DNA of 64,000 bases from an uncultured Fastidiosipila sp. GTDB lineage: Bacteria; Bacillota; Clostridia; Saccharofermentanales; Fastidiosipilaceae. The stretch is from assembly GCA_947253875.1 (NCBI GenBank), contig CAMYAM010000006.1, positions 1 through 64,000 of the forward strand. Reading direction: 5' to 3'. Shown one piece after another: positions 1 to 7,500 of the stretch. Below the pieces are notes generated by a model. It saw nothing but the letters and a program-made list of their open reading frames with translations. It was not told the origin of the DNA and made no database searches. Positions within the stretch are counted from its first letter, which is position 1. The number at the start of each line of letters is the position of its first letter. Both the position numbers and the translations under genes were made by a program.

Positions 1-50
1 TCTACACCCATAAGGTTTCGTCGGCAGCGTCAGATGTGTATAAGAGACAG
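1..50 (+). other. Illumina Nextera adapter (assembly contamination)
   Basis: Positions 18-50 match the Nextera Read 1 transposase adapter, ending in the 19-base mosaic end at 32-50. The seven bases at 1-7 match the end of the P5 arm, so 8-17 would be a ten-base i5 index. This is library sequence, not genome. The stretch 51-119 between it and the tRNA holds nothing I can name and may also be chimeric. Confidence 0.96.
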
Positions 51-119
51 TCTGGTGACGGACTGGGAGGATAGGTTTCGCCGGCTCCATTTTAATATAA
101 AAGTTAATATTAATTATAT

Positions 120-195
120 GCCTCATTAGCTCAGTCGGTAGAGCAGCGGACTGTTAATCCGTTTGTCGTTGGTTCAAGTCCATCATGAGGCGCCA
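120..195 (+). tRNA. tRNA-Asn (GTT)
   Basis: A complete 76-nt cloverleaf. The acceptor stem GCCTCAT (120-126) pairs with ATGAGGC (185-191), followed by discriminator G and an encoded CCA (193-195). The anticodon loop carries GTT for asparagine, and the T-arm has the usual GGTTCAAGTCC. A terminator follows directly. tRNA-Asn genes are common integration sites, which fits the mobile-looking material downstream. Confidence 0.96.
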
Positions 196-196
196 T

Positions 197-239
197 AAAA
201 GGACGACAAAACGGATACAATCTGGGGTCGTCCTTTTTT
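197..239 (+). terminator. Rho-independent terminator after tRNA-Asn
   Basis: GGACGAC (201-207) pairs with GTCGTCC (227-233), flanked by A's on the left and a run of six T's on the right. Confidence 0.88.
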
Positions 240-291
240 GTGCCTTGAAATGCTGATAAGGCAAGGCTTTCAGGAAACCCTTAAATAAACG

Positions 292-346
292 AAAGGGTGC
301 AATTTAGGCTTAATAGCTGATTGTTAGGCTGTTTTCTGCACCCTTT
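292..346. repeat. Inverted repeat, possible terminator
   Basis: AAAGGGTGCA (292-301) is perfectly inverted at 337-346. The 35-base loop contains TTAGGCT twice (304-310 and 324-330). The right arm runs into TTTTATTT, so it could terminate transcription. The left arm also forms part of an 11-bp inverted repeat with 2884-2894. Confidence 0.5.
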
Positions 347-363
347 TATTTGCTCGTGAAACC

Positions 364-432
364 AACTACACGAAACTCGGAGTTTCGTATCGCTTGTTTA
401 GTTTCGTGTAGTTAGTATGGCTTTCGTGTAGA
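364..432. repeat. Nested inverted repeats built on CGAAACT/AGTTTCG
   Basis: AACTACACGAAAC (364-376) is perfectly inverted at 401-413. Inside it CGAAACTC (371-378) pairs with GAGTTTCG (380-387). A further TTTCGTGTAG lies at 423-432. The arms can pair in two alternative ways. I see no T-run, so this looks more like a protein-binding or recombination site than a terminator. Function unknown. Confidence 0.55.
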
Positions 433-472
433 CAGTCTAGTCAAAAGGAAAAAGTGACGCTGTGCAGGATAA

Positions 473-625
473 GGTGAATCAAATTCTCTCAAAGAAGACA
501 TTGATAAAATTGCCAAGGAGGTCATCCGAGGTGATTGGGGCAATGGCGAGGAGCGAAAGAAAATACTCACAGAAGCCGGTTATGACTATGACAAAGTGCA
601 AAAAAGAGTTAACGAGTTAATCTGA
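473..625 (+). pseudogene. Remnant of a CW_7 (Cpl-7 type) lysozyme cell-wall-binding repeat
   Basis: The frame read from 473 to the TGA at 623-625 encodes one CW_7 repeat, including the diagnostic GDWGNGEERKK and AGYDYDKVQ motifs. CW_7 repeats form the C-terminal cell-wall-binding part of phage and bacterial muramidases. A TAA at 470-472 is in frame just upstream and no start codon or catalytic domain precedes it, so only the 3' end of the gene survives. It is followed by its own terminator, as the end of a real gene would be. Position next to tRNA-Asn suggests leftover prophage or integrative-element DNA. Confidence 0.75.
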
Positions 626-626
626 T

Positions 627-674
627 AGCTGCCTCACGGTCTATGTTGAACATAGGTCGTGGGGCTATTTTTTT
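627..674 (+). terminator. Rho-independent terminator
   Basis: A long hairpin centred on CTATG (641-645) and CATAG (651-655), extended by the flanking CACG/CGTG and AGC/GCT, then seven or more T's. It closes the lysozyme remnant. Confidence 0.8.
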
Positions 675-679
675 AGGCA

Positions 680-716
680 TTGACACATGCTGATTGTTTA
701 TATACACTATATACAG
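680..716 (+). promoter_or_regulatory. Promoter and likely GntR operator
   Basis: TTGACA at 680-685 is followed by AT-rich TATACA/TACACT -10 candidates at 701-708. The -10 area is a near-palindrome around 699-713 (two TATATA half-sites separated by CAC), the kind of site bound by YtrA-type GntR repressors. Autoregulation of the downstream cassette is inferred. Confidence 0.55.
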
Positions 717-735
717 TAGGCGAGCGGAGGTAAAA

Positions 736-1113
736 ATGAATATTCATATTAAAAACTCGAGTGATGATCCGATTTACCTACAAATAAAAAATCAAATCAA
801 GTTTGCTATTTTGAACGGGGAGTTGGGAGCTGACGAGCCCCTACCCTCGATCCGTGTTCTAGCCAAGGAACTTAGGGTGAGTGTTATCACCACCAAGCGG
901 GCTTATGACGAGTTGGAGAAGGATGGTTTTATCCATTCAGTCCAGGGAAAGGGGAGTTTTGTCGCTCCCCAGAACCAAGACCTTGTCAGGGAAAGTTTCC
1001 TCAGAAAGATTGAGGATAATCTGACAGCTGTTCTCGACTATGCCAAAATCCTCGGCTTATCGCGGGAGGACTTAATTAGCATGCTGGATAATTTGGAGGA
1101 GGATCATGACTAA
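736..1113 (+). CDS. GntR-family regulator, YtrA subfamily
   Basis: A 125-residue DNA-binding regulator. The N-terminal winged helix-turn-helix has the GntR signature (LPSIRVLAKELRVS, then GKGSFV), and the short helical C-terminus is typical of the YtrA subfamily, which lacks a large ligand domain. The start is ATG 736, preceded by GGAGG at 726-730. The last 8 bases overlap the ABC ATPase gene, so the three genes 736-2585 form one operon. YtrA regulators usually repress the ABC transporter genes beside them, often responding to cell-envelope antibiotics; the ligand here is unknown. G+C is higher than in most of the window. Confidence 0.88.
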   Translation: MNIHIKNSSDDPIYLQIKNQIKFAILNGELGADEPLPSIRVLAKELRVSVITTKRAYDELEKDGFIHSVQGKGSFVAPQNQDLVRESFLRKIEDNLTAVLDYAKILGLSREDLISMLDNLEEDHD

Positions 1114-1972
1114 GGCGATCGAATTAAAGGGGGTTACGAAAAAACTGGGTGATTTCCACTTGGGGCCACTCACTTTTTCTGTCCCAACCGGTTGTGTTGT
1201 TGGCTATATCGGGGAAAATGGAGCAGGTAAGAGTACGACGATTAAACTCTTACTAGGCTTGATGGAGGCCGATAGTGGCCAAATCAATATCTTGGGCAAA
1301 CCGCTTGAGAAAATAACAGCAGAACAAAAGGAGGACATTGCTTATGTCTTTGATGACCTGTTTTTACCCGGGTCGATGACCCTGGCCAACGTGCAGCGTT
1401 TCCATAGCTTGCTCTATGGCAAAGCTTGGCAAGATGAAACCTTTCAGAAGCTTATCAAGTCCTTTAATCTTTCTGAAAAAAGACGGGTTAAGGATCTTTC
1501 TCGAGGCATGAAAATGCAGCTTGGTCTGGCGGTTGCCCTCTCTCATGGGGCCAAGCTTTTACTCTTAGATGAGGCCACAAGCGGCCTTGACCCTGTCATC
1601 AGGGATGATGTTTTAGACATTTTATTGGACTATCTCCAAGATGAAAACCATACAGTTTTTATCTCGTCTCACATTCTATCTGATCTTGAAAAAATTGCCG
1701 ATTACATTGCCTTTATCCATAAGGGGGAATTGCTCTTTATGGAGAACAAGGACAGTCTGGCTGAAGAATATGGGATTGCTTCTCTCACGGAAGACCAGTT
1801 GCAAGCCCTTGATCCCGGGGCTGTGGTTGGTTTCCGTAAGCACCGATTTGGTATAGAAGCCCTGGTTAAACGCAATCTTGTACCGGCCGACCTCAACCTG
1901 GATAAGGCGAGTATTGAAGATATTATGGTTTTCACCATTAAGGAGGACAAAAATGAAAGCCTTGCTCTATAA
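1106..1972 (+). CDS. ABC transporter ATP-binding protein
   Basis: A 288-residue ABC ATPase. It has a Walker A (GENGAGKST, about residues 37-45), signature LSRGM, Walker B with LLLLDEATSGLDP, and a histidine switch in FISSHI. The start has a GGAGGAGG site overlapping the end of the GntR gene. With the membrane protein encoded directly after it, it probably forms a two-component exporter of the kind controlled by YtrA regulators. The cargo cannot be told from sequence. Confidence 0.92.
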   Translation: MTKAIELKGVTKKLGDFHLGPLTFSVPTGCVVGYIGENGAGKSTTIKLLLGLMEADSGQINILGKPLEKITAEQKEDIAYVFDDLFLPGSMTLANVQRFHSLLYGKAWQDETFQKLIKSFNLSEKRRVKDLSRGMKMQLGLAVALSHGAKLLLLDEATSGLDPVIRDDVLDILLDYLQDENHTVFISSHILSDLEKIADYIAFIHKGELLFMENKDSLAEEYGIASLTEDQLQALDPGAVVGFRKHRFGIEALVKRNLVPADLNLDKASIEDIMVFTIKEDKNESLAL

Positions 1973-2585
1973 AGATTTCATAGCCTTAAAAAAGGCTTTA
2001 ATTTTGATGCTGGTAATTCTAGCTGTTATCGCTTTTTATTTTTATAAGGAAGGTCAGGTTTATCTTTTACCTCTCTTTTTTATCCTGGTACCGGTTATTA
2101 TCCTGGGTATGCTCTTTGGTGCCGATAACCAAGACCGGCTCGACCACTATCTCGTGCCGTCGCCTGTTAAAAGGTCGACGATCGTTTTGAGCCGCTATGT
2201 GGTCGTTTGGTTTATGTCGACCTTGGCCGTCATCTTGTCCTTAGTTATGCCCTGGCTGACTCAGAATAACCCCTTAGCCTTAGACTGGTTTTTACTCGTT
2301 CCCGGAATCTTTCTCATGACCAGTTTCATCTCAGCTGTCCAGTTGCCCTTAATGTATCGCTTTGGTGAAGCGAAAGCTCGGCTTATCTTTGTCGGACTCT
2401 ATTTTGTCACCTTTGCCTTTTTCTCCAGCATAGCCTCTAACAAGGAGTGGCTTGTGGCTCAGCTGCAGGCAGGCTTTCATCTTGATAGTCGCTACCTTGC
2501 TCTTGCTTTGGCCGCGGCAGCTATCTTGGTGAATGGGATTTCTTACCTTTGTTCAAGGGGCATTTATGAGAAAAGGGAATTTTGA
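1953..2585 (+). CDS. ABC-2 type transporter membrane subunit
   Basis: A 210-residue integral membrane protein with about six hydrophobic segments, the expected partner of the ATPase whose gene it overlaps by 20 bases. The start is ATG 1953 with AGGAGG at 1941-1946; an upstream extension of the same frame would be antisense to good sense, lying inside the ATPase. The N-terminal MKALLYKDF pattern is typical of small ABC-2 permeases. Substrate unknown. Confidence 0.82.
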   Translation: MKALLYKDFIALKKALILMLVILAVIAFYFYKEGQVYLLPLFFILVPVIILGMLFGADNQDRLDHYLVPSPVKRSTIVLSRYVVVWFMSTLAVILSLVMPWLTQNNPLALDWFLLVPGIFLMTSFISAVQLPLMYRFGEAKARLIFVGLYFVTFAFFSSIASNKEWLVAQLQAGFHLDSRYLALALAAAAILVNGISYLCSRGIYEKREF

Positions 2586-2647
2586 TGAGTATTAAGGCAC
2601 ACTATTTCGTTGATTAGAGCTTTGTTTATACCTTACAGGAGTTGCAA

Positions 2648-2830
2648 ATGAATAAAAAGAATATATGGTTAATATTAACTATAATCTCAGGAGTGGTGCT
2701 TTTATTATCCATATACATGTCAAATAAAGCGGGAAAAACCGAGTATGCATGGATAATAGGTTCTATGCTTTTTGGTATAGGTTGTGGTAGTAGGTATCAC
2801 AATTCAAAAAGGAATAGAGGCAAATCCTAG
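2648..2830 (+). CDS. Small membrane protein, unknown
   Basis: Sixty residues with two hydrophobic segments (about 5-22 and 33-48) and a basic tail. ATG 2648 is preceded by AGGAG at 2637-2641; a TTG six bases upstream is too close to that site. G+C drops here relative to the cassette before it. No family recognised. It could be a third product of the transporter operon or an unrelated gene. Confidence 0.55.
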   Translation: MNKKNIWLILTIISGVVLLLSIYMSNKAGKTEYAWIIGSMLFGIGCGSRYHNSKRNRGKS

Positions 2831-2841
2831 TTTGGAAGGGT

Positions 2842-2870
2842 ACCACTCTCAAGTTAAGATTGAGAGTGGT
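2842..2870 (+). terminator. Inverted repeat, terminator-like hairpin
   Basis: ACCACTCTCAA (2842-2852) pairs perfectly with 2860-2870 across a seven-base loop. There is no T-run on either side, so termination is uncertain. Confidence 0.45.
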
Positions 2871-2883
2871 GCTCTAGGGTTCA

Positions 2884-2923
2884 AAATTGCACCCAAGTTT
2901 CAATTTTGCACCCAAATGCACCC
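2884..2923. repeat. Three TGCACCC repeats; right arm of an 11-bp inverted repeat
   Basis: TGCACCC occurs at 2888-2894, 2907-2913 and 2917-2923, the first two within ATTGCACCCAA and TTTGCACCCAA. AAATTGCACCC at 2884-2894 is the exact inverse of 295-305. Together they bracket the high-G+C cassette. Confidence 0.5.
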
Positions 2924-2970
2924 GAGCGATACTTATGAGTGGATTGTATCTGCTTTGGCGTAGGATGCCA

Positions 2971-3009
2971 AAAAAGGACTATACTAAATGTAGTCCTTTT
3001 ATTTTTTAT
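2971..3009 (+). terminator. Rho-independent terminator
   Basis: AAAAGGACTA (2972-2981) pairs with TAGTCCTTTT (2991-3000), followed by a further T-rich tract. Confidence 0.75.
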
Positions 3010-3044
3010 AATATTTAAAAAATTGTTTCTAGGGTTAGCAGATT

Positions 3045-3518
3045 ATGAAAAAAAGAATTTCGATTATACTGACAACTTTTTGTGTGTTCATTCTAAGCTT
3101 TATTATTTATAAGTATGGTAATTCATCAGAGTACACTCCTGCTAATGATGAACTTGCTTTAAGAATTCAGTAAAATGTAAAAGAAGATATAGGATTATTA
3201 ATCTTTGACTATGAAGTAAATGGGCATGAGTTTAGTTCTGGTATATCTAACGCTGATCGTTCCTTGATTAAACACGATGATCAAATTATTCACGTTTGGA
3301 ATAAAGAAGAGTTGCAAGTTAACTCAGGTCCATTTGACTTATCTATAAAATTTCGTATTATTACTGAGTATGTTGAGCCTAATTTTGAAAACACCTACCC
3401 TGAAGAGTTGACAAGAGTTCTCAACCCTATTTTTCTAAAGGCAGATTATGGAAAGATTTATGATATTACTATTACAGGGGATAGAATTAATGGATATAAA
3501 GTGATCATTAATGAGTAG
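3045..3518 (+). pseudogene. Secreted or membrane-anchored protein gene broken by one stop codon
   Basis: Reading from ATG 3045 gives a signal-anchor-like N-terminus (MKKRISIILTTFCVF...) and 42 codons, then TAA at 3171-3173. The same frame continues without another stop to 3518. Joined, the product would be about 157 residues. The stop sits where CAA (Gln) would restore the frame, so a single C-to-T change or a sequencing error explains it. The second half alone has no plausible start near its beginning. No family recognised. Confidence 0.65.
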
Positions 3519-3578
3519 GGGTTTTAAATTAGAGATTAATAATGACTAAGTATTTTTTGATTCACACAATGAATTAAT

Positions 3579-4049
3579 TTAACTTCTACTTAATTCATCA
3601 TAGCCTAGATCTCTAACTAATCCATCGAGACCATTGTTTACGTCTTGCCAAGTAGCTTCGAAATTACGTGTGTGCCATGGGTCCAAAACATCTCTTGGCT
3701 CGTTAGTATAGTCTAAAAGTAGCGATACTTTATTATCTACATCTTTTCCTATTATTCTTTCTAGGTTTTTAAGATTACTGTTATCCATAGCAATAATTCT
3801 ATCGAAATATTTGTAATCTGCTTTGGTAATTTGTCTAGCGCTATGACCATCACTACTAACATTATGCTCTTTGAGTTTTTCTCGTGCTGGTGGATAAATA
3901 TTCTCTCCAACCTCATAAGAACTAGTTGCGGCAGAGTCTATCTCAAACTCATCACTTAGGCCAGCTTTATCGACTCTATCTTGAAGAATAAATTTAGCCA
4001 TTGGGCTTCGACAAATATTTCCTAAACACACAAATAATATTTTTTGCAA
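3579..4049 (-). CDS. Low-molecular-weight protein tyrosine phosphatase
   Basis: A 156-residue LMW-PTP, full length for the family. The catalytic P-loop C-X5-R is at the N-terminus (VCLGNICRSP; Cys8, Arg14 when counting from the first residue), and the general-acid DP motif appears as LDPWH near residue 123. Such enzymes dephosphorylate protein tyrosine or arginine. The start is TTG, chosen because AAGGAG lies seven bases upstream and the P-loop begins a few residues later. It stands alone, convergent with the gene before it. Confidence 0.92.
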   Translation of the reverse strand: MQKILFVCLGNICRSPMAKFILQDRVDKAGLSDEFEIDSAATSSYEVGENIYPPAREKLKEHNVSSDGHSARQITKADYKYFDRIIAMDNSNLKNLERIIGKDVDNKVSLLLDYTNEPRDVLDPWHTRNFEATWQDVNNGLDGLVRDLGYDELSRS

Positions 4050-4222
4050 AACGTTTCTCCTTAAATTTTATTAAGCTAATCTTATCAAGTTTTATTAGTT
4101 AAAGACAAGCGTTGCTGATTATCTTTACAGTTTATTTGCATAAAAAGACTATATTGGGCTAGTGAAAATGTATTTTCCAGTCTATGATAGAATAAAGTAA
4201 AAAGAAAAAGAGGTGTTTGTTT

Positions 4223-4555
4223 ATGTCATATCCAGCATGCCCTAAGTGTGGTTCAGAGTTTACTTATGAGGACGGTAATATGTTAGTTTGTCCTATGTGC
4301 TTTAACGAGTGGAATAGTGGCGCGGAGATAGAAGATACTGCTAGCATTATTAGAGATGCAAATGGTAATGAATTACAAGATGGGGATGATGTAGTTGTAA
4401 TCAAAGATCTTAAGTTAGGTGGAAATACTATCAAACAAGGTAGCAAGGCTAAGAACATTAGATTGTTAGAAGTGCCTGTAAATGGACATGACATTGAAGC
4501 TAGAGTTGATGGTTTTGGTACTATATACCTTAAGTCATCTTTGGTTAAAAAATAG
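4223..4555 (+). CDS. YjdM/PhnA-like zinc-ribbon protein
   Basis: A 110-residue protein of the PhnA/YjdM family. The N-terminus is a zinc ribbon (CPKC at residues 6-9 and CPMC in the following strand), followed by the conserved GNELQDGDDV and KDLKLGGN segments of the PhnA C-terminal domain. Despite the old name it is not shown to act on phosphonates. ATG 4223 has AGAGG nine bases upstream. The SIMPL-domain gene starts 16 bases after its stop, so the two are probably cotranscribed. Confidence 0.9.
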   Translation: MSYPACPKCGSEFTYEDGNMLVCPMCFNEWNSGAEIEDTASIIRDANGNELQDGDDVVVIKDLKLGGNTIKQGSKAKNIRLLEVPVNGHDIEARVDGFGTIYLKSSLVKK

Positions 4556-4571
4556 AGGTTATAAAGGTTAT

Positions 4572-5222
4572 ATGGATAGAATTTTAAAAGTAGAAGCTAG
4601 TGGACTAGGTAAAATTAAGCCAAATCAAATTGAGATTAGCATTGTTATTTCTCGAAAATCTGAAGTCTATGAAGATGCTATCAATTCGATTAATGAAGAT
4701 TTGGAAACAATGTTGCAAGCTCTAAATGAGATAGGTATAGACAGAGACCAAACAAAAACAACAGGTTTGAGAATTTCAAATGATTACGAAAACTATGAAG
4801 AAAATGGTACCTGGAAAAATAAACACATTGGCTATGTCGCAACTCATCAGCTAAAAGTAAAGATTGATTATGACCTCGATTTGCTCGGAGATTTTATGTA
4901 TAAATTCTCTGGACTAGGCATTAATCCAGAAATTGATTTTGATTTCACTGTCAAAGACAAGTCAGAAGCTATAGATACTGCCATAGAAAATGCTATAGAA
5001 TCTGCAAAAGTTAAAGCTGAGAAAATTGCAAAAAGCACAGGTGTAAAATTAGGTGAAATAATAGCAATTGATTATGTAGCCAGTAATTTTGCTGAAACTA
5101 GTGGGACTTTTTATTCAGCAGATTTAATGCGTGGTGCATTTAATGCTAAGGCTAGCCCTGATATTTTGGTAGATGAAATCGTTGTAAGAGAAACTGTTGA
5201 AATAAGCTGGAGCATCGAATAG
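4572..5222 (+). CDS. SIMPL-domain (DUF541) protein
   Basis: A 216-residue member of the SIMPL/DUF541 family: the opening ILKVEASGLGKIKPNQ strand, a central DxxTTGLRIS-like segment and the paired helix AIENAIESAKVKAEKIA are typical. These proteins assemble into periplasmic or cytoplasmic oligomers of uncertain role. No signal peptide is seen, so this copy is probably cytoplasmic. ATG 4572 follows an AAAGG site. Placed behind the YjdM-like gene. Confidence 0.85.
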   Translation: MDRILKVEASGLGKIKPNQIEISIVISRKSEVYEDAINSINEDLETMLQALNEIGIDRDQTKTTGLRISNDYENYEENGTWKNKHIGYVATHQLKVKIDYDLDLLGDFMYKFSGLGINPEIDFDFTVKDKSEAIDTAIENAIESAKVKAEKIAKSTGVKLGEIIAIDYVASNFAETSGTFYSADLMRGAFNAKASPDILVDEIVVRETVEISWSIE

Positions 5223-5308
5223 TACTCCAGAAATAAGTTGAAATATAGAGTAGTAGATCAGAAATTATCTGGTTTTAGTTGTTTATGTTTCAATACGATC
5301 ATAAGTAT

Positions 5309-5587
5309 TCATTTGCAACCTATATAAACAAACCTTTTGATCTTAGGATTGTCAGGGCTTTCTACTTGCTTAAAAATGAAGTAATGATCCTGATTATCCT
5401 TGGTGTTTGCTGCATTTAATTTGAAGTAGTTATTTCCAGAAGCTAGCATGGATTTGAGAATGTCGTCACTTATGAAAGTAAGCGGTATGTCAAAATCTGC
5501 ATACTTGTAAAATGCATTCTCAAATTTTTCATAGCTTTCTGAGAAGTAATCAAATTGATAAGTGTTTTTGTCTAAGGCATTCATCAT
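5309..5587 (-). CDS. Unknown 92-residue protein, last gene of the polymerase operon
   Basis: A small soluble acidic protein rich in Phe, Tyr and Asn. I recognise no family. It begins with ATG (two in a row) after an AGGAG site, about 25 bases downstream of the YolD-like gene, and so is likely the last gene of the 5309-8457 operon. A role in the damage response is only guilt by association. Confidence 0.55.
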   Translation of the reverse strand: MMNALDKNTYQFDYFSESYEKFENAFYKYADFDIPLTFISDDILKSMLASGNNYFKLNAANTKDNQDHYFIFKQVESPDNPKIKRFVYIGCK

Positions 5588-5612
5588 TGTATTCTCCTTT
5601 GAGGCAGGGCCT

Positions 5613-6065
5613 TTATAAGAGCTCCAGGCAAAGTATTTTTTCTATATTAAGCAATATAACCTTGTCTGTGCTTTTAAAATAGAAGCTATCGTCTGTTATT
5701 TCTATTACAAATCCTAAAAAAGGTGCTCGCTGTAAATTTGTAAATAATTTAACCTCGAGCTTGTTTATATAGGCTTGGGTAATTAATAATAAGATTTCTT
5801 CGGTGCTCATTGCTATTGAGTAATCAATGCTATCATCTGGTTTGGCTAGGGCAGTAGAGTGTTCGGATATGAAGAAACCAGCCCATTTAGCCATACCTCT
5901 ATCTACATACTGCCTTGCTGATTTAAATGGTAAGTATTGTCGACTTATCATAATACGTTCTTTATGCTCCATAATTTTAGTGCTGACTCTTTTTACTTTC
6001 TTAGTATTAAAGTGAGCTAATAACATAACTGTACAGTCGATTATTATGACTTGATTAATAATCAC
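5613..6065 (-). CDS. YolD-like protein
   Basis: The segment DRGMAKWAGFFISEHSTAL matches the YolD-like family, whose members are encoded next to Y-family polymerases (YolD-UvrX and YqjX-YqjW in Bacillus) and are thought to assist them as UmuD substitutes. The GTG start at 6065 overlaps the polymerase stop as GTGA, implying translational coupling. The N-terminal 31 residues do not look like the family, so ATG at 5972 (MEHKERI) is an alternative start, though I see no good ribosome site there. The C-terminus is more variable. Confidence 0.72.
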   Translation of the reverse strand: MIINQVIIIDCTVMLLAHFNTKKVKRVSTKIMEHKERIMISRQYLPFKSARQYVDRGMAKWAGFFISEHSTALAKPDDSIDYSIAMSTEEILLLITQAYINKLEVKLFTNLQRAPFLGFVIEITDDSFYFKSTDKVILLNIEKILCLELL

Positions 6066-7474
6066 ACTAATCCATCTAGCCCACCACAGTGACCTCCTAT
6101 AAGTTCGCTTCTTACCCGAGCACGAGAACCTTCACTAAGGTAACTTGCATTTTGTATAGATAGGAAACCATAGGTATCTCTAATTTGATCAATAGCCTTA
6201 TCCAAACGTTCCAGCTTATCAAGTTCTTCAGCATCATCGAAGAAGGTAAAAGGGGTGTAATTATCATCAAGAAGATTCCCATAACGTACTCCAATATTTC
6301 TGACAGCACCGCCTTTGTACTGACTGCGAAACAGCTTAATTACATGGTTGCAGAGTATTTTGCTTGAGCTAGAAGGAGTAATTTTCATCTGCACGGATAT
6401 TGGTCTTAAATTCTCTTCGTAAGAATAACCTACAAAGATAGAAACTAGACCAGCTCGTTTAGAGTTTCTACGCACTCTGATTGCGACTTGTTCAGCTATT
6501 TCTCTCAGAACTAATTCTATTTCGCGTTGTTCAATATAGTCACGAGGTAGTACTTGGGAATTGCCTAGCCCTCTTTGTTTAGGAATGTAGGGGATTGAAG
6601 CTTTGGATTCATCTACACCATTAGCATGAAACCATAACTGTACCCCAATTATTCCAAACTCTTTTTTTAGCCTGTCAGGGTTTGAATTAGCAAGATCTTT
6701 TATGGAATAAATGCCGAGTTTATTCAATCTTTTGGCAGTACGTTTACCGATACCCCAGAAGTCGGTAAGGGTTTTAATACCCCAGACCTTTTCCTCCACA
6801 TCCTCATAGGACCAATTAGCACGCATTGTTTTAGTTTTCTTAGCTTCATTATCTAAACATAACTTAGCTAAGAGTGGATTGGAATTACTCATGCCCACAG
6901 TTGAAAAAATTCCGGTAGCTTCCCAAATATCTTTTTGTATTTTAGCGGAGACTATATCGAGTTTATCTTTTTTGCTAATATTCTTATCTGGTACAAAATG
7001 GTTTAAAGATGCGCTCAGGTCGATAAAGTTCTCATCTATAGAGTAAGGGTAGACATCTTCAGGGGCGGCATAGTTGTGAAAAACTTCTTGTATTTTGAGG
7101 TTTTCTTCAATATACAAAGCCATTCTAGGTGCTGCAATGACCGTTCTAGCAGCCCAGTCCTCTATGTATTTGATATAAGTATCTGTTACTTTTATTCCTT
7201 GTTCTAAAGCTTTTTTATAGCTGAATTTCCTTGTTTCTATATCGAATGGCAATTCTCTAGCTCTACTTAAATTTGACTTGTTAAAAACTTTTTTGAAAGT
7301 AGGAGAGCTCGCTAATATAAGTCCACTTGAATTGTCAGATCTACTCATTACACACAATGAAGTAGTTAAAGGGTTGAGATTTCGCTTCACACATTCTACG
7401 CTGGCGTAGAAACTCTTCATATCTACAAAGGCTATATCCGACTTAGGTTCTTTTGTATAGTCAATATAAGTCAT
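6062..7474 (-). CDS. Y-family DNA polymerase (UmuC/UvrX-like)
   Basis: A 470-residue translesion polymerase. Motif I is FVDMKSFYASVE (metal ligand Asp18), and motif III with the catalytic acids is YSIDENFIDLS. The helix-hairpin-helix FWGIGKRTAKRLNKLGI and a C-terminal little-finger domain follow. It would copy across damaged DNA. It lies in an operon behind an XRE regulator and an ImmA/IrrE peptidase and overlaps the YolD-like gene, the arrangement seen in mobile-element SOS modules of Firmicutes. It differs from chromosomal DinB in the UmuC-style insertions. Confidence 0.92.
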   Translation of the reverse strand: MTYIDYTKEPKSDIAFVDMKSFYASVECVKRNLNPLTTSLCVMSRSDNSSGLILASSPTFKKVFNKSNLSRARELPFDIETRKFSYKKALEQGIKVTDTYIKYIEDWAARTVIAAPRMALYIEENLKIQEVFHNYAAPEDVYPYSIDENFIDLSASLNHFVPDKNISKKDKLDIVSAKIQKDIWEATGIFSTVGMSNSNPLLAKLCLDNEAKKTKTMRANWSYEDVEEKVWGIKTLTDFWGIGKRTAKRLNKLGIYSIKDLANSNPDRLKKEFGIIGVQLWFHANGVDESKASIPYIPKQRGLGNSQVLPRDYIEQREIELVLREIAEQVAIRVRRNSKRAGLVSIFVGYSYEENLRPISVQMKITPSSSSKILCNHVIKLFRSQYKGGAVRNIGVRYGNLLDDNYTPFTFFDDAEELDKLERLDKAIDQIRDTYGFLSIQNASYLSEGSRARVRSELIGGHCGGLDGLV

Positions 7475-7500
7475 ATAGACCTCCTTAATATTTCTAGATA

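Noticed and set aside
51..119. 3' end of a tRNA or 5S rRNA next to the adapter
   Set aside because: The CGGCTCCA end is suggestive, but no T-loop or partner strand is present and the left side is adapter.
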